From Cupriavidus pinatubonensis (GTDB lineage: Bacteria > Pseudomonadota > Gammaproteobacteria > Burkholderiales > Burkholderiaceae): a stretch of DNA of 64,000 bases. The notes under the pieces are model-generated. The model saw only the letters and a program-made list of their open reading frames with translations, had not been told where the DNA came from and searched no databases. Each line of letters begins with the position of its first letter. The stretch's first letter is position 1. Positions 52,540 to 62,320 of this stretch are shown in pieces. The stretch is taken from assembly GCF_019602855.1 (NCBI RefSeq), contig NZ_CP080766.1, positions 1,984,001-2,048,000 on the forward strand. The letters are read 5' to 3'. The position numbers and the translations under genes were made by a program.

Positions 52540-53856
52540 ATGGCCAGCATGACCCACCAGCATCGTGCGTCTCCTTCTGCACCTCCGGCGCCCGGGGCCA
52601 CGCATATCGCGCCGGCGGAAATCGCGACTGGCGTCGTGATCGGCCGCGCCTCCGAGTACTTCGATTTCTTTGTCTACGGCATTGCGTCGGTGCTGGTTTT
52701 CCCGACGGTGTACTTTCCGTATGTCGACCGGCTCGACGGCCTGCTCTACTCGTTCTCGATCTTCGCGCTGGCCTTTGTGGCGCGGCCGTTTGGCACGGCG
52801 CTGTTCATGCGTATCCAGCGGCGCTGGGGGCGCGGCATCAAGCTGACGGCGGCACTGTTCCTGCTCGGTACGGCCACGGTCGGCATTGCCTTCCTGCCAG
52901 GCTACGCCACGCTTGGCCACACGGCCGTCGTGCTGCTGGCCGTGTTTCGCTCGTTGCAAGGGATCGCGTTCGGCGGTTCGTGGGACGGGCTGCCGTCGCT
53001 GCTGGCGCTGAACGCGCCGCCCGAGCGGCGCGGCTGGTACGCGATGATGGGGCAGCTCGGCGCGCCCACGGGCTTTATCGTCGCCGGGTCGCTGTTCCTG
53101 TTCCTGAACCTGAGCCTGGACACCGGCGAGTTCCTTGAGTGGGGCTGGCGCTACCCGTTCTACGTGGCCTTCGCGATCAACGTGGTGGCGCTGTTCGCGC
53201 GGCTGCGGCTGGTGGTGACGCATGAGTACACCCAACTGCTGGACGAGGACGAGCTGGAGCCGATCAGCACCCTGGAGCTCATCAGCAAGCAGGACTACAA
53301 CATCTTCCTCGGCGCCTTCGCCGCGCTGGCCAGCTTTGCGCTGTTTCACCTGGTCACGGTGTTTCCGCTGTCCTGGGTGGAGCTGCATCAGACTCAGCCG
53401 ATCACCGACGTCCTGAGCGTGCAGGTGGCCGGCGCGTTCATCGGCATCCTCGGCACCATTGCGTCGGGCCGCATCGCCGACAAGATCGGGCGACGCACCA
53501 CGCTCGGGACCATGGCGGTGCTGATCGGCGTGTTCGCGCTGTTCGCGCCGCTGCTGATGGGCGGTGGGCCGCTGGCGCAGGACCTGTTCATCCTGATCGG
53601 CTTTGGCCTGCTTGGCCTGTCCTACGGGCAGGCGGCCGGCGCGGTCACGTCCAATTTCGAACGCCGTTACCGCTACACCGGCGCCGCGCTGACCACGGAT
53701 TTCGCGTGGCTGTTCGGCGCAGCCTTCGCGCCGCTGGTGGCGCTGGGGTTGTCCGCCAAGTTCGGGCTGATTGCGGTCAGTGCCTACTTGCTGTCGGGCG
53801 CCTTCTGCACGCTGCTGGCATTGCGGATCAACCGGGCCCTGGCTTCCGAAGACTAA
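52540..53856 (+). CDS. MFS transporter (metabolite:H+ symporter type)
   Basis: 438 residues with 12 membrane helices. GRASEYFDFFVYGIASVLVF then FVARPFGTALFMRIQRRWGR is the pattern of the MHS family (compare ShiA and ProP), and GRIADKIGRRTTLGTMAVL is the usual loop. Substrates of the family are sugars, organic acids or betaines; none can be assigned. The start ATG 52540 has GGAGG 8 bases upstream. Divergent from cyoA across 153 bases. Confidence 0.88.
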   Translation: MASMTHQHRASPSAPPAPGATHIAPAEIATGVVIGRASEYFDFFVYGIASVLVFPTVYFPYVDRLDGLLYSFSIFALAFVARPFGTALFMRIQRRWGRGIKLTAALFLLGTATVGIAFLPGYATLGHTAVVLLAVFRSLQGIAFGGSWDGLPSLLALNAPPERRGWYAMMGQLGAPTGFIVAGSLFLFLNLSLDTGEFLEWGWRYPFYVAFAINVVALFARLRLVVTHEYTQLLDEDELEPISTLELISKQDYNIFLGAFAALASFALFHLVTVFPLSWVELHQTQPITDVLSVQVAGAFIGILGTIASGRIADKIGRRTTLGTMAVLIGVFALFAPLLMGGGPLAQDLFILIGFGLLGLSYGQAAGAVTSNFERRYRYTGAALTTDFAWLFGAAFAPLVALGLSAKFGLIAVSAYLLSGAFCTLLALRINRALASED

Positions 53857-53891
53857 GACGTTCCAGGGCGCGGGCGCATGCCCGAATACTG

Positions 53892-53922
53892 TGCGCGGCG
53901 GGGTCCACTGCACCGCCGCGCA
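53892..53922 (+). terminator. GC hairpin after the MFS gene
   Basis: Perfect 10-bp arms TGCGCGGCGG (53892-53901) and CCGCCGCGCA (53913-53922) with an 11-base loop, 36 bases after the MFS stop. No T-run follows, so it is a likely 3'-end structure but an uncertain terminator. The remaining bases up to the riboswitch (53923-54020) hold nothing I can name. Confidence 0.5.
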
Positions 53923-54021
53923 GCGTCTGCGTGCCCATTTCCATGCACTGCATGCACGCCGGCGGTGCGACGGCCGGGCCTGATCGCTGGCACACCCCTT
54001 GCTGAATGGTGACCAGGGAAG

Positions 54022-54160
54022 CGATGCATCATCGCTCACCGAAGGGTCGCTAGGGTTCCGGTCGCGCTGCGCGCGATGTCTGGTCCAAGAGCAACCGGCC
54101 TCAGGCGCGCTCGACCGCGTCCAGGCTCCACGGCGGGACAAAAGCCCGGGAGGTTCACTT
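54022..54160 (+). ncRNA. Guanidine-I (ykkC) riboswitch
   Basis: The hallmark conserved blocks appear in order: CTAGGGTTCCGG (54050-54061), TGGTCCAAGAGC (54080-54091) and CACGGCGGGACAAAAGCCCG then GGAGG (54129-54153). These match the ykkC class I consensus, whose ligand is guanidinium. It lies directly upstream of a transport and carboxylase operon known to be guanidine-controlled. The outer boundaries are approximate, since the P1 stem was not fixed. Between its end and the ATG at 54213 no clear terminator was seen, so control may be at translation or via an undetected hairpin. Confidence 0.93.
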
Positions 54161-54212
54161 CGTTGCGAGGTGTCTTCCCTGCCTTTTGTCACCGATCGAA
54201 TGGAGCCGCCCC

Positions 54213-55232
54213 ATGTCCCGCCCGTTGTCCGCGCTTTCCGCGTTGTCCGCATTCCCCCTTGCCAGACGCCTGCATGCCGCGCTGATCGGCCTGGCGCTGA
54301 GCCTTTCCCTTGTCGCGAGCGGCCCCGCGCGCGCTGAAATCCGTGTGGGCGTTTCCGACTGGCCCGGCTGGGTCGCCTGGTACGTCGCGCAGCAGAAAGG
54401 CTTCTTCAGCAAGCACGGCGCGGACGTCAAGCTGGTCTGGTTCGCGAACTACAGCGATTCCATTGCCGCGCTGTCGTCGGGCCAGCTCGACGCCAATTCG
54501 CAGAGCTGGTCCGACACGCTTGGCCCGCTCGCCAAGGGCGTGCCCGTCAAGGCCGTGCTCGTCAACGACAACTCGGCCGGCAATGACGCGCTGGTCGCGA
54601 GCGCGAAGATCCGCGCCGTCGCCGATCTCAAGGGCAAGACCGTCGCGCTGGAGCAGTACAGCATCTCGCATTTCGTGCTCGTGACGGCGCTGGCCAAGGC
54701 CGGGCTCAAGCCCGCCGACGTGAAAATCGTCAACCTGTCCGCCGGCGATGCCGCTGCCGCCTTCATGATGGGCCGCGTCGATGCCGCCGTGGTGTGGAAC
54801 CCGTGGATCGACCGCATCGTGAAGAGCGGCAAGGGCCGCGCGTTGTTCACCTCGGCCGATATGCCGGGTCTGGTGCCCGACCTGCTGGTCGCGCAGCAGA
54901 AGGCCATCGCCAGCCACCGCAAGGAGCTGGTAGGCATGATCCGCGCATGGTTCGACGCTGAACGCTTCATCCGCGAACAACCTGCCGCGGCGGCCGCGAT
55001 CATGGCCAAGGTGGTCGGCATGAAGGCGGACGACTACAAGGTCTTCCTGCCCGGCACGCGCTTCTTCGATGCCAGCGCCAACCGCGCCGCGTTTGACGCC
55101 GCGCAGCCCGCTTCGCTGCAGGCCGTGGCGCCCACCATTGCCGCGTTCCTGCACGACAACAAGCTGCTCGACGGCAAGCCGGACGCGACGCGCGGTGTCG
55201 ATGCCACGCTGCTGGCCGAGGCACTGAAATGA
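54213..55232 (+). CDS. Guanidine-linked ABC transporter substrate-binding protein
   Basis: 339 residues: a signal peptide (AALIGLALSLSLVASGPARA) and an NMT1/SsuA-like type II periplasmic fold with EIRVGVSDWPGWVAWYVAQQ, WFANYSDSIAALSSGQLDAN, KGKTVALEQYSISHFVLVTA and MMGRVDAAVVWNPWIDRI. In this context it is the family named urea carboxylase-related transporter binding protein, and the riboswitch implies guanidinium import. The start ATG 54213 has GGAG 8 bases upstream. The stop overlaps the permease start. Confidence 0.9.
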   Translation: MSRPLSALSALSAFPLARRLHAALIGLALSLSLVASGPARAEIRVGVSDWPGWVAWYVAQQKGFFSKHGADVKLVWFANYSDSIAALSSGQLDANSQSWSDTLGPLAKGVPVKAVLVNDNSAGNDALVASAKIRAVADLKGKTVALEQYSISHFVLVTALAKAGLKPADVKIVNLSAGDAAAAFMMGRVDAAVVWNPWIDRIVKSGKGRALFTSADMPGLVPDLLVAQQKAIASHRKELVGMIRAWFDAERFIREQPAAAAAIMAKVVGMKADDYKVFLPGTRFFDASANRAAFDAAQPASLQAVAPTIAAFLHDNKLLDGKPDATRGVDATLLAEALK

Positions 55233-56119
55233 GCGCCGCCATGCAAGACGACAATGCGCTCGCTGCGCCGTTGCCCATGACGTCAGCCGCTCCGACCAAT
55301 CCGCGCGAGCCGCAGTGGATCGACGTGCCGAAGCCCTGGTGGCAATTGCGCACTGCGCTGCCCGCGCGGCGCGTGGCACTGCTCGTCGGTGCCGGCCTGA
55401 TTCTGCCGTTGCTAGGCTGGGCATTGCTGGCCGCGAGCGGATGGGTGGATCCCGTCTTCATGCCAGGGCCGGCCGCCATCGTGGCGCGCCTGCGCGAATG
55501 GGCCTTCGATGACGACCTGGCTGGCGATATCGCCATCAGCACGGCGCGCGTGCTCGCGGGCTGGGCACTGTCGGCGTTACTCGCACTGCCGCTCGGGCTG
55601 CTGATCGGCAGCTTCCGCACGGTGCAGGCGCTGCTGGAGCCGCTGACCGATTTCATCCGCTACATGCCTGCGGTCGCGTTTATCCCGCTGGTCATGGTGT
55701 GGGTCGGCATCGATGAAGGCGCCAAGGTTGCGATCATCTTCATTGGCACGTTCTTCCAGATGGTGCTGATGGTGGCCGAGGACGTGCGCCGGGTGCCGAT
55801 GGCGCAGGTCGAAGCCGCGCAGACGATGGGCGCCACGCGCGGCGAGATCATCCAGCACGTGATCGTGCCGTCGGCCAAGCCGGCGCTGCTCGACACGCTG
55901 CGCGTCACCATGGGTTGGGCCTGGACCTACCTCGTCGTGGCGGAACTGGTCGCTGCCGGTTCCGGGCTGGGCTTTGCCATCCTCAAGGCGCAGCGCTTCC
56001 TGCAGACCGACAAGATCTTCGCGGGCATCCTCCTGATCGGCGTGATCGGGCTGGCGATCGATCAGTTCATGCGCCGGCTACACCGGCTCGCCTTTCCCTA
56101 TCTCTACGCGGGACGCTGA
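55229..56119 (+). CDS. Guanidine-linked ABC transporter permease
   Basis: 296 residues of the SsuC/TauC permease type with about six membrane helices and the cytoplasmic EAA loop (VPMAQVEAAQTMGATRGEII then QHVIVPSAKPAL), which contacts the ATPase. The N-terminus carries a 40-residue soluble extension. The ATG at 55229 overlaps the upstream stop by 4 bases, and the ATPase gene follows after 2 bases. Confidence 0.92.
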   Translation: MSAAMQDDNALAAPLPMTSAAPTNPREPQWIDVPKPWWQLRTALPARRVALLVGAGLILPLLGWALLAASGWVDPVFMPGPAAIVARLREWAFDDDLAGDIAISTARVLAGWALSALLALPLGLLIGSFRTVQALLEPLTDFIRYMPAVAFIPLVMVWVGIDEGAKVAIIFIGTFFQMVLMVAEDVRRVPMAQVEAAQTMGATRGEIIQHVIVPSAKPALLDTLRVTMGWAWTYLVVAELVAAGSGLGFAILKAQRFLQTDKIFAGILLIGVIGLAIDQFMRRLHRLAFPYLYAGR

Positions 56120-56121
56120 AC

Positions 56122-56970
56122 ATGAACGCAATATCCCAACCCAAGCTCAGCGCGCGCGGCGTGTGGAAGTTCTATGGTCCGCGCAGCGGTCAGCCTGCCC
56201 TGCAGGACGTGAGCCTCGACGTGCCCGAAAACGGCTTCGTTACGCTCGTGGGCGCGTCGGGCTGCGGCAAGTCGACGCTGCTGCGCACGCTGGCCGGACT
56301 GGAGACGCACGACGCCGGCACGCTGCAGTGCGATAGCCACGCCATCGCCGGCCCGGCACCCGAGCGCGCCATGGTGTTCCAGCACTACAGCCTCTATCCG
56401 TGGCTCACCGTCGCCGAGAACATCCGCTTCTGCCGCCGCCTGAGCCTGTTTGCGCGCAACCGCACCAGCGCCGATGTGGAGGCGGCTTCCGGGCGCGCCG
56501 ACGCACTGCTGCAACTGATGGGTCTCGCGCACGTGGCCAGCCACTACCCGGGCCAGCTTTCCGGCGGCATGCAGCAGCGCGTGGCGATTGCGCGCGCACT
56601 GATGAGCCGTCCGCGCGTGCTGCTGATGGACGAGCCGTTCGGCGCGCTAGACGCGCAGACGCGCGAGGTCATGCACGACCTGATCCTGCATGTGCACCGG
56701 CTCGAGCGGACCACGATCGTGTTCGTGACCCACGATGTCGAGGAAGCCATCTACCTCGGCCAGCGCGTGGTGCTGATGGCGCCGCGCCCCGGCCGCATCG
56801 ACACCGTCTACGACGTGCCGCTGCCCGCGCAGCGTTCGCAGGACATGAAGCACTCGCCCGAGTTCCTGCAGCTCAAGCGCGACATCCTCGCCCGCATCCG
56901 CGCGACGTCCGGCATGCAGACCGATCTCGATCTGCTCGAACAACTGTCGCGCGAGGCGCGTGCGGCCTGA
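56122..56970 (+). CDS. Guanidine-linked ABC transporter ATPase
   Basis: 282 residues of the SsuB/TauB type. Walker A is VGASGCGKSTLL, the Q-loop VFQHYSLYPWL, the signature LSGGMQQRVAIARAL, Walker B VLLMDEPFGALDA and the H-loop VTHDVEEAIYL. It energises import of the ligand bound by the upstream binding protein. The three transporter genes are nearly contiguous. Confidence 0.93.
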   Translation: MNAISQPKLSARGVWKFYGPRSGQPALQDVSLDVPENGFVTLVGASGCGKSTLLRTLAGLETHDAGTLQCDSHAIAGPAPERAMVFQHYSLYPWLTVAENIRFCRRLSLFARNRTSADVEAASGRADALLQLMGLAHVASHYPGQLSGGMQQRVAIARALMSRPRVLLMDEPFGALDAQTREVMHDLILHVHRLERTTIVFVTHDVEEAIYLGQRVVLMAPRPGRIDTVYDVPLPAQRSQDMKHSPEFLQLKRDILARIRATSGMQTDLDLLEQLSREARAA

Positions 56971-57010
56971 CATCCGGACCGATCCGCAACGCATCCCAAG
57001 GAGACCATCG

Positions 57011-57817
57011 ATGTCCCATTCCGACCATATCCTCGACAACCCGCCGTCACACGCGCCTGTCGACGCCGCCGCCCACTGGCAGCGCTTCGCGCCCGATCTG
57101 CCCGCCATGCGCGTGCTGTGGAGCGAGATCGTGCCCGGCGGCGGCCACTGGAGCTGGCGCGTGACGCGAGGCACGTCGCTGCGCTTCGCGGCGCTCGGCG
57201 AGCGCGCCAACTGCTCGGTGGTGCTTTACGCCGCCCATGACAAGCTGGAACGCTACAGCATGCCAGACACCTGCAAGGCGCTGCACACGGCCCACTTCAC
57301 GCGCGGCCATGTGCTGATGAGCGATATGGGCCGCGCCATGGTGTCCGTGACGCACGACACGCTCGGCTGGCACGACCCGTTCGGTGCGGTGCTGGACACC
57401 GCGCGCATGCGCGACAAATATGGCGAATGCCGTTTCGAGGCGCACCGCAATGCCATGCATCGCTCGGGCAAGGACGGCCTGCTGATCGAAGCCGGCAAGT
57501 ACGGACTGACCGCGCGCGACCTGATTGCGCCGGTCAACCTGTTCAGCAAGGTGGCGGTCGACGAACAAGGGCGCTTTGCGTTCGATGCCGCGCGCACTGT
57601 GCGCGGCAGCAGCGTGGAGCTGCGCTGCGAGATGGACCTGGTGATCGCCATCTCCACCGCGCCGCATCCGCTTGATCTGCGCGATGGCTATCAGCCCGGC
57701 GCCATCGGCGTTGCCGCATGGCGCTCCGGCCCTGCGCCGGCCGACGACTTCTGCCGCGGCTTCCGTCCGGAATGTGCGCGGGCTCTGCATAACGCCGACG
57801 TGTTTGCCCTTTCCTGA
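57011..57817 (+). CDS. Carboxyguanidine deiminase subunit (DUF1989, first gene)
   Basis: 268 residues of the DUF1989 family once called urea carboxylase-associated protein (UAAP). Conserved stretches include LWSEIVPGGGHWSWRVTRGT, YSMPDTCKALHTAHFTRGHV and MSDMGRAMVSVTHDTLGWHD. Schneider et al. (2020) showed that these paired proteins remove ammonia from carboxyguanidine to give allophanate. AAGGAG lies before ATG 57011. The order here, two DUF1989 genes then the carboxylase, is the usual one. Which gene is cgdA and which cgdB was not decided. Confidence 0.88.
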   Translation: MSHSDHILDNPPSHAPVDAAAHWQRFAPDLPAMRVLWSEIVPGGGHWSWRVTRGTSLRFAALGERANCSVVLYAAHDKLERYSMPDTCKALHTAHFTRGHVLMSDMGRAMVSVTHDTLGWHDPFGAVLDTARMRDKYGECRFEAHRNAMHRSGKDGLLIEAGKYGLTARDLIAPVNLFSKVAVDEQGRFAFDAARTVRGSSVELRCEMDLVIAISTAPHPLDLRDGYQPGAIGVAAWRSGPAPADDFCRGFRPECARALHNADVFALS

Positions 57818-57820
57818 ACC

Positions 57821-58510
57821 ATGACCGCATCCATGACCATGCCCGCCGAGGCAAGCGCCTTCGTGCCACACACCAGCCTGCTCGATCCGGCTGCCGCCGC
57901 ATTGCGCCATCGCCAGCCCGCCGGTGAGCCATGGCTGGCCGAGATCCGTGCCGGCCAGACCGTGCGCATCGTCGACCTGCTCGGCAACCAGGCGGCCGAC
58001 GTGCTGTTCTACAACCGCCATGACGTGGCCGAGCACTACAGCGCTGCCGACACGCTGCTGCGGCAGGGAGGCATCTACCTGACCACGGGATCGATGCTGG
58101 TGTCGAACCTAGGCAACCCGATGCTGACCATCGTCGCCGATACCTGTGGCCGGCACGACACGCTCGGCGGCGCGTGCGCGGCCGAAAGCAACACCGTACG
58201 CTACGCGCTGCAGAAGAAGTTCATGCACTCGTGCCGGGACAACTACCTGCTGGCCATGGCGCAGGCCGACGTGGGGCTGGGCAAGCGCGATCTCGTGCCT
58301 AACGTCAACTTCTTCATGAACGTGCCGGTCACGGCCGATGGCTCGCTGCACTTTGCCGATGGCGTGTCCGGACCGGGCAAGTACGTCGAACTGCGCGCCC
58401 ACATGGATGTGTGGATGCTGGTCTCGAACTGCCCGCAGCTCAACAACCCGTGCAACGGCTACGACCCGACGCCGGTCGAGTTCATCGTCTGGGACGCCAC
58501 CGGCGCCTGA
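57821..58510 (+). CDS. Carboxyguanidine deiminase subunit (DUF1989, second gene)
   Basis: 229 residues, also DUF1989: VRIVDLLGNQAADVLFYNRH, MLVSNLGNPMLTIVADTCGR, NFFMNVPVTADGSLHFADGV and a C-terminal SNCPQLNNPCNGYDPTPVEF, where the paired cysteines probably bind metal. It pairs with the preceding gene, 3 bases upstream, as a heterodimeric deiminase. The start is ATG 57821; a second in-frame ATG (57833) follows closely. Confidence 0.88.
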   Translation: MTASMTMPAEASAFVPHTSLLDPAAAALRHRQPAGEPWLAEIRAGQTVRIVDLLGNQAADVLFYNRHDVAEHYSAADTLLRQGGIYLTTGSMLVSNLGNPMLTIVADTCGRHDTLGGACAAESNTVRYALQKKFMHSCRDNYLLAMAQADVGLGKRDLVPNVNFFMNVPVTADGSLHFADGVSGPGKYVELRAHMDVWMLVSNCPQLNNPCNGYDPTPVEFIVWDATGA

Positions 58511-58618
58511 CACCTTCCTCTCGCGCCAACTCCGCTCCATTGGCGCCGCCGCGGGACGACCCGTGGCCGATACGCAACCGGCAGGACGACCTGCCTGACA
58601 TCGAGAGGGAACATCCCC

Positions 58619-61600
58619 ATGTCCGCGAATTCCGCTCCTGCATCCGGCGCCGGCACGCCCGCGCCACGCTTTGATACCGTCCTGATCGCCAACCGCGGCG
58701 CCATTGCCTGCCGCATCATCCGCACGCTGCGCGAACTGGGCCTGCGCTCCGTCGCCGTGTATTCCGAAGCCGATGCCGAGTCCGCGCATGTCGCCATGGC
58801 GGACGAGGCGGTCTGCATCGGTCCGGCGCCGGCCGCGCAGAGCTATCTCGATGCGGAAAGATTGCTTGAGGCCGCGCGCGCTACCGGCGCAGGCGCCATC
58901 CATCCGGGCTACGGCTTCCTGTCCGAGAACCCCGGCTTCGCGCAGGACTGCGAAGCGGCCGGCATCGCGTTCATCGGCCCGACGCCAGACCAGATGCGCG
59001 CGTTCGGCCTGAAGCACACGGCCCGCGCGCTCGCGGAGCAGCATGACGTACCGCTGCTACCAGGCAGCGGTTTGCTCGATGGCCTGGACCACGCGCGTAC
59101 GGAGGCCGCGCGCATCGGCTACCCGGTCATGCTCAAGAGCAGCGCGGGCGGCGGCGGCATCGGCATGCGGCTGGTACGCAGCGAAGCGGAACTGGTGCCT
59201 GCGTTCGAAGCCGTGGAACGGCTCGCGCGCGCCAACTTCAAGGATGCTGGACTGTTCCTGGAAAAATTCGTCGAGCGCGCACGCCATATCGAAGTGCAGC
59301 TGTTTGGCGATGGCCATGGCAATGTGGTCGCGCTCGGCGAACGCGACTGTTCCGCGCAGCGCCGCAACCAGAAGGTGATCGAGGAAACGCCGGCACCGGG
59401 GCTGGACACCACTACGCGCGATGCGCTGATGGCGGCGGCCGTGCGGCTTGGCCGCGCCGTCAGCTACCGCTCGGCTGGCACGGTGGAATTCGTGCTCGAT
59501 GCGGACACGGGCGCGTTCTATTTCCTTGAGGTCAACACCCGGCTGCAGGTCGAGCATGGCGTGACCGAGCAGGTCACCGGCGTCGACCTCGTCGCATGGA
59601 TGGTGCGGCTCGCGCGCGGGGATGCGTTTGCGCTGGAGGCCGCCACGCCGCGCGGCGCATCGATCCAGGTCCGGCTCTATGCCGAAGACCCTGCGCGCAA
59701 TTTCCAGCCGAGTGCCGGCTTGCTCACCGAAGTGGTGTTTCCCGACGATATCCGCGTCGAAAGCTGGGTGACCGCGGGGACCGAAGTGCCGGCCCACTAC
59801 GACCCGATGCTCGCTAAGCTGATCGTGACCGGTGTCGACCGCGCGGATGCCGTGCAGCGGCTCCAGCGCGCGTTGGCCGCCTGTCGCGTCGGCGGCATCG
59901 AAACCAACCTGCGCTACCTGCGCGACGTCGCCGCGAGCGAGGATTTCGTCAACGGCCGAATCGTCACGCGCTCGCTGGGCGAGCTGCATTTCGTGCCGGA
60001 TGCGATGGAAGTACTCGACGCCGGCGTGCAGACCACTGTGCAGGACTGGCCCGGCCGCCTCGGCTACTGGGACGTGGGCGTGCCGCCTTCCGGTCCGATG
60101 GACGACCAGTCGCTGCGGCTGGCCAATCGCCTCGTTGGCAATGCCGCGCATGCTGCGGGCCTCGAATGCACGCTGGGCGGCCCGACGCTTCGCTTCTGGC
60201 GCGAGGCCGTGATCGCGGTGTGCGGCGCGCCGTTGCCGCTGATGCTCGACGGCAAGCCGATCGCGCCGTGGATGGCGCATCGCGTGCCGGCCGGCAGCAC
60301 GCTGGCGATCGGCGCGGCGCCCGCGCATGGCAGCCGCGCGTACCTGGCCGTGCGTGGCGGCTTCGACGTGCCGCATTACCTCGGCAGCCGCTCCACGTTC
60401 ACGCTGGGCCAGTTCGGCGGCCACGGCGGACGCACGCTGCGCGTGGGCGACGTGCTCCATATCGGCGCGGAAGTGGAAGATGAACCGTCGGCGCTGGCGG
60501 CCGAAGCGGTTCCCGCCTTCCCGCAGGCAGGGCAGCCATGGGACATCGGCGTGCTGTACGGCCCGCATGGCGCACCGGATTTCTTCACGGACGCCGATAT
60601 CGATGCGTTCTTTGCCGCCGAGTGGGAGGTCCACTACAACTCGAGCCGCACGGGCGTCCGGCTGATCGGCCCCAAGCCACAATGGGCGCGGCCCGATGGC
60701 GGCGAAGCCGGCCTGCATCCGTCCAATATCCACGACAACGCGTATGCCATCGGTGCGATCGATTTCACCGGCGACATGCCGGTGATCCTCGGTCCCGACG
60801 GCCCCAGCCTCGGCGGTTTCGTGTGCCCGGCCGTGGTGGCCGCGGCCGAGCGATGGAAGCTCGGCCAGCTGCGCCCGGGCACCAAAGTGCGATTCCGGCG
60901 CATCGCGCAGTCGGAAGCCGCTGCCCTGCACGCAACGCAGGACGCGCTGGTGCGCACGCTTGCACCACAGTCCATGCCCGGGCTTGCACCGGCATCGCCA
61001 GAATCACCCGTGGTGCTGTCCCGGCCGGCAGTGTCGGGCCGTCCGGCGCTGGTCGTGCGGCAGGCGGGTGACCGCTACCTGCTTGTCGAGCTTGGCGAAG
61101 CGCAACTCGACATCGGCCTGCGCATGCGTATTCATGCATTGCATGCTGCCGTGCAGGCCCTTGACTTGCCGGGCATCATCGACCTGACGCCCGGCATCCG
61201 CTCGCTGCAGATTCATTTCGACCCCGCGCGGATCGAACGCGGCGCGCTGGTCGATGCCATCGTGCGAGTAGACGAAGCACTCGGCGACACGGACGATCTC
61301 TCGGTGCCGTCGCGCACGGTCTGGCTGCCGCTGTCGTGGGATGACAGCGCGACGCGGCTGGCCATCGACAAGTACATGCAGTCGGTGCGTCCCGATGCGC
61401 CGTGGTGCCCGAGCAATATTGAGTTCATCCGTCGCATCAACGGACTCGACAGCATCGAGGCCGTGAAGGACATCGTGTTCTCCGCGAGCTACCTCGTGCT
61501 CGGTCTCGGCGATGTCTATCTGGGCGCGCCGGTGGCGACGCCGCTCGATCCGCGCCATCGGCTCGTGACGACCAAGTACAACCCGGCGCGCACCTGGACG

Positions 61601-62320
61601 CCGGAAAATGCCGTGGGCATCGGTGGCGCGTACATGTGCGTGTATGGCATGGAAGGGCCCGGCGGCTACCAGTTCGTGGGCCGCACGCTGCAGATGTGGA
61701 ACCGCTGGCGCGATGCCGATAGCGGCGCGCCGGCCTTCGAAGCGGGCAAGCCGTGGCTGCTGCGCTGCTTCGACACGATCCGCTTCTACCCCGTCGGCGA
61801 GGACGAGCTGCTGCAGATCCGCAAGGATTTCCCGGCGGGTCGCTATCCGGTGCGCATCGAGACGGGCCGCTTTTCCATGCGTGACCATCAGCGACTGCTG
61901 GACGAGAACGCCGCCGATATCGCCGCGTTCCGCTTGCGCCAACAGTCGGCCTTTGCGGCTGAGCGCGAGCGGTGGCGCGTGGCAGGGCAGGCCGAGCATG
62001 TGGACGAGCCGGTCGCGGCTGCGTCCGCGACGGATGATGCGGGCGAGCGTCCCGAGGGGGCGCGCGTAGTCTGCAGCGCCGTGCCCGGCAGTGTCTGGAA
62101 AGTGTTGGTGCAGCCCGGCAGCAGCGTCGAAGCGGGCGACACGCTCGTCGTGGTCGAGTCGATGAAGATGGAGTTCGCCGTGGTGGCGCCTTGTGCGGGG
62201 ACCGTGTGGCATCTCGGCTGCGCCGAAGGGGCGCCGGTCGGCGCGGGACAGGAGATGGCTGTGGTCGTACCGGACGTCGTGCAGGTTTGCGCCGATATGG
62301 CAAGCGAGGTGGCAGCATGA
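58619..62320 (+). CDS. Guanidine carboxylase (urea carboxylase family, biotin-dependent)
   Basis: 1233 residues. The biotin carboxylase domain (1-450) has [51 protein letters not shown] and [17 protein letters not shown]. Next come KipA/KipI-like carboxyltransferase modules ([25 protein letters not shown] from about residue 467; [20 protein letters not shown]), and a C-terminal biotinyl domain with Lys1183 in [10 protein letters not shown]. Usual annotation is urea carboxylase, but with a guanidine-I riboswitch and DUF1989 partners the substrate is most likely guanidine, giving carboxyguanidine. The stop overlaps the allophanate hydrolase start. Confidence 0.9.
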   Translation: MSANSAPASGAGTPAPRFDTVLIANRGAIACRIIRTLRELGLRSVAVYSEADAESAHVAMADEAVCIGPAPAAQSYLDAERLLEAARATGAGAIHPGYGFLSENPGFAQDCEAAGIAFIGPTPDQMRAFGLKHTARALAEQHDVPLLPGSGLLDGLDHARTEAARIGYPVMLKSSAGGGGIGMRLVRSEAELVPAFEAVERLARANFKDAGLFLEKFVERARHIEVQLFGDGHGNVVALGERDCSAQRRNQKVIEETPAPGLDTTTRDALMAAAVRLGRAVSYRSAGTVEFVLDADTGAFYFLEVNTRLQVEHGVTEQVTGVDLVAWMVRLARGDAFALEAATPRGASIQVRLYAEDPARNFQPSAGLLTEVVFPDDIRVESWVTAGTEVPAHYDPMLAKLIVTGVDRADAVQRLQRALAACRVGGIETNLRYLRDVAASEDFVNGRIVTRSLGELHFVPDAMEVLDAGVQTTVQDWPGRLGYWDVGVPPSGPMDDQSLRLANRLVGNAAHAAGLECTLGGPTLRFWREAVIAVCGAPLPLMLDGKPIAPWMAHRVPAGSTLAIGAAPAHGSRAYLAVRGGFDVPHYLGSRSTFTLGQFGGHGGRTLRVGDVLHIGAEVEDEPSALAAEAVPAFPQAGQPWDIGVLYGPHGAPDFFTDADIDAFFAAEWEVHYNSSRTGVRLIGPKPQWARPDGGEAGLHPSNIHDNAYAIGAIDFTGDMPVILGPDGPSLGGFVCPAVVAAAERWKLGQLRPGTKVRFRRIAQSEAAALHATQDALVRTLAPQSMPGLAPASPESPVVLSRPAVSGRPALVVRQAGDRYLLVELGEAQLDIGLRMRIHALHAAVQALDLPGIIDLTPGIRSLQIHFDPARIERGALVDAIVRVDEALGDTDDLSVPSRTVWLPLSWDDSATRLAIDKYMQSVRPDAPWCPSNIEFIRRINGLDSIEAVKDIVFSASYLVLGLGDVYLGAPVATPLDPRHRLVTTKYNPARTWTPENAVGIGGAYMCVYGMEGPGGYQFVGRTLQMWNRWRDADSGAPAFEAGKPWLLRCFDTIRFYPVGEDELLQIRKDFPAGRYPVRIETGRFSMRDHQRLLDENAADIAAFRLRQQSAFAAERERWRVAGQAEHVDEPVAAASATDDAGERPEGARVVCSAVPGSVWKVLVQPGSSVEAGDTLVVVESMKMEFAVVAPCAGTVWHLGCAEGAPVGAGQEMAVVVPDVVQVCADMASEVAA

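Noticed and set aside
58619..62320. Urea carboxylase as the primary call
   Set aside because: The family match is the same, but the guanidine-I riboswitch, the DUF1989 pair and the linked importer favour guanidine. Urea activity is not excluded.
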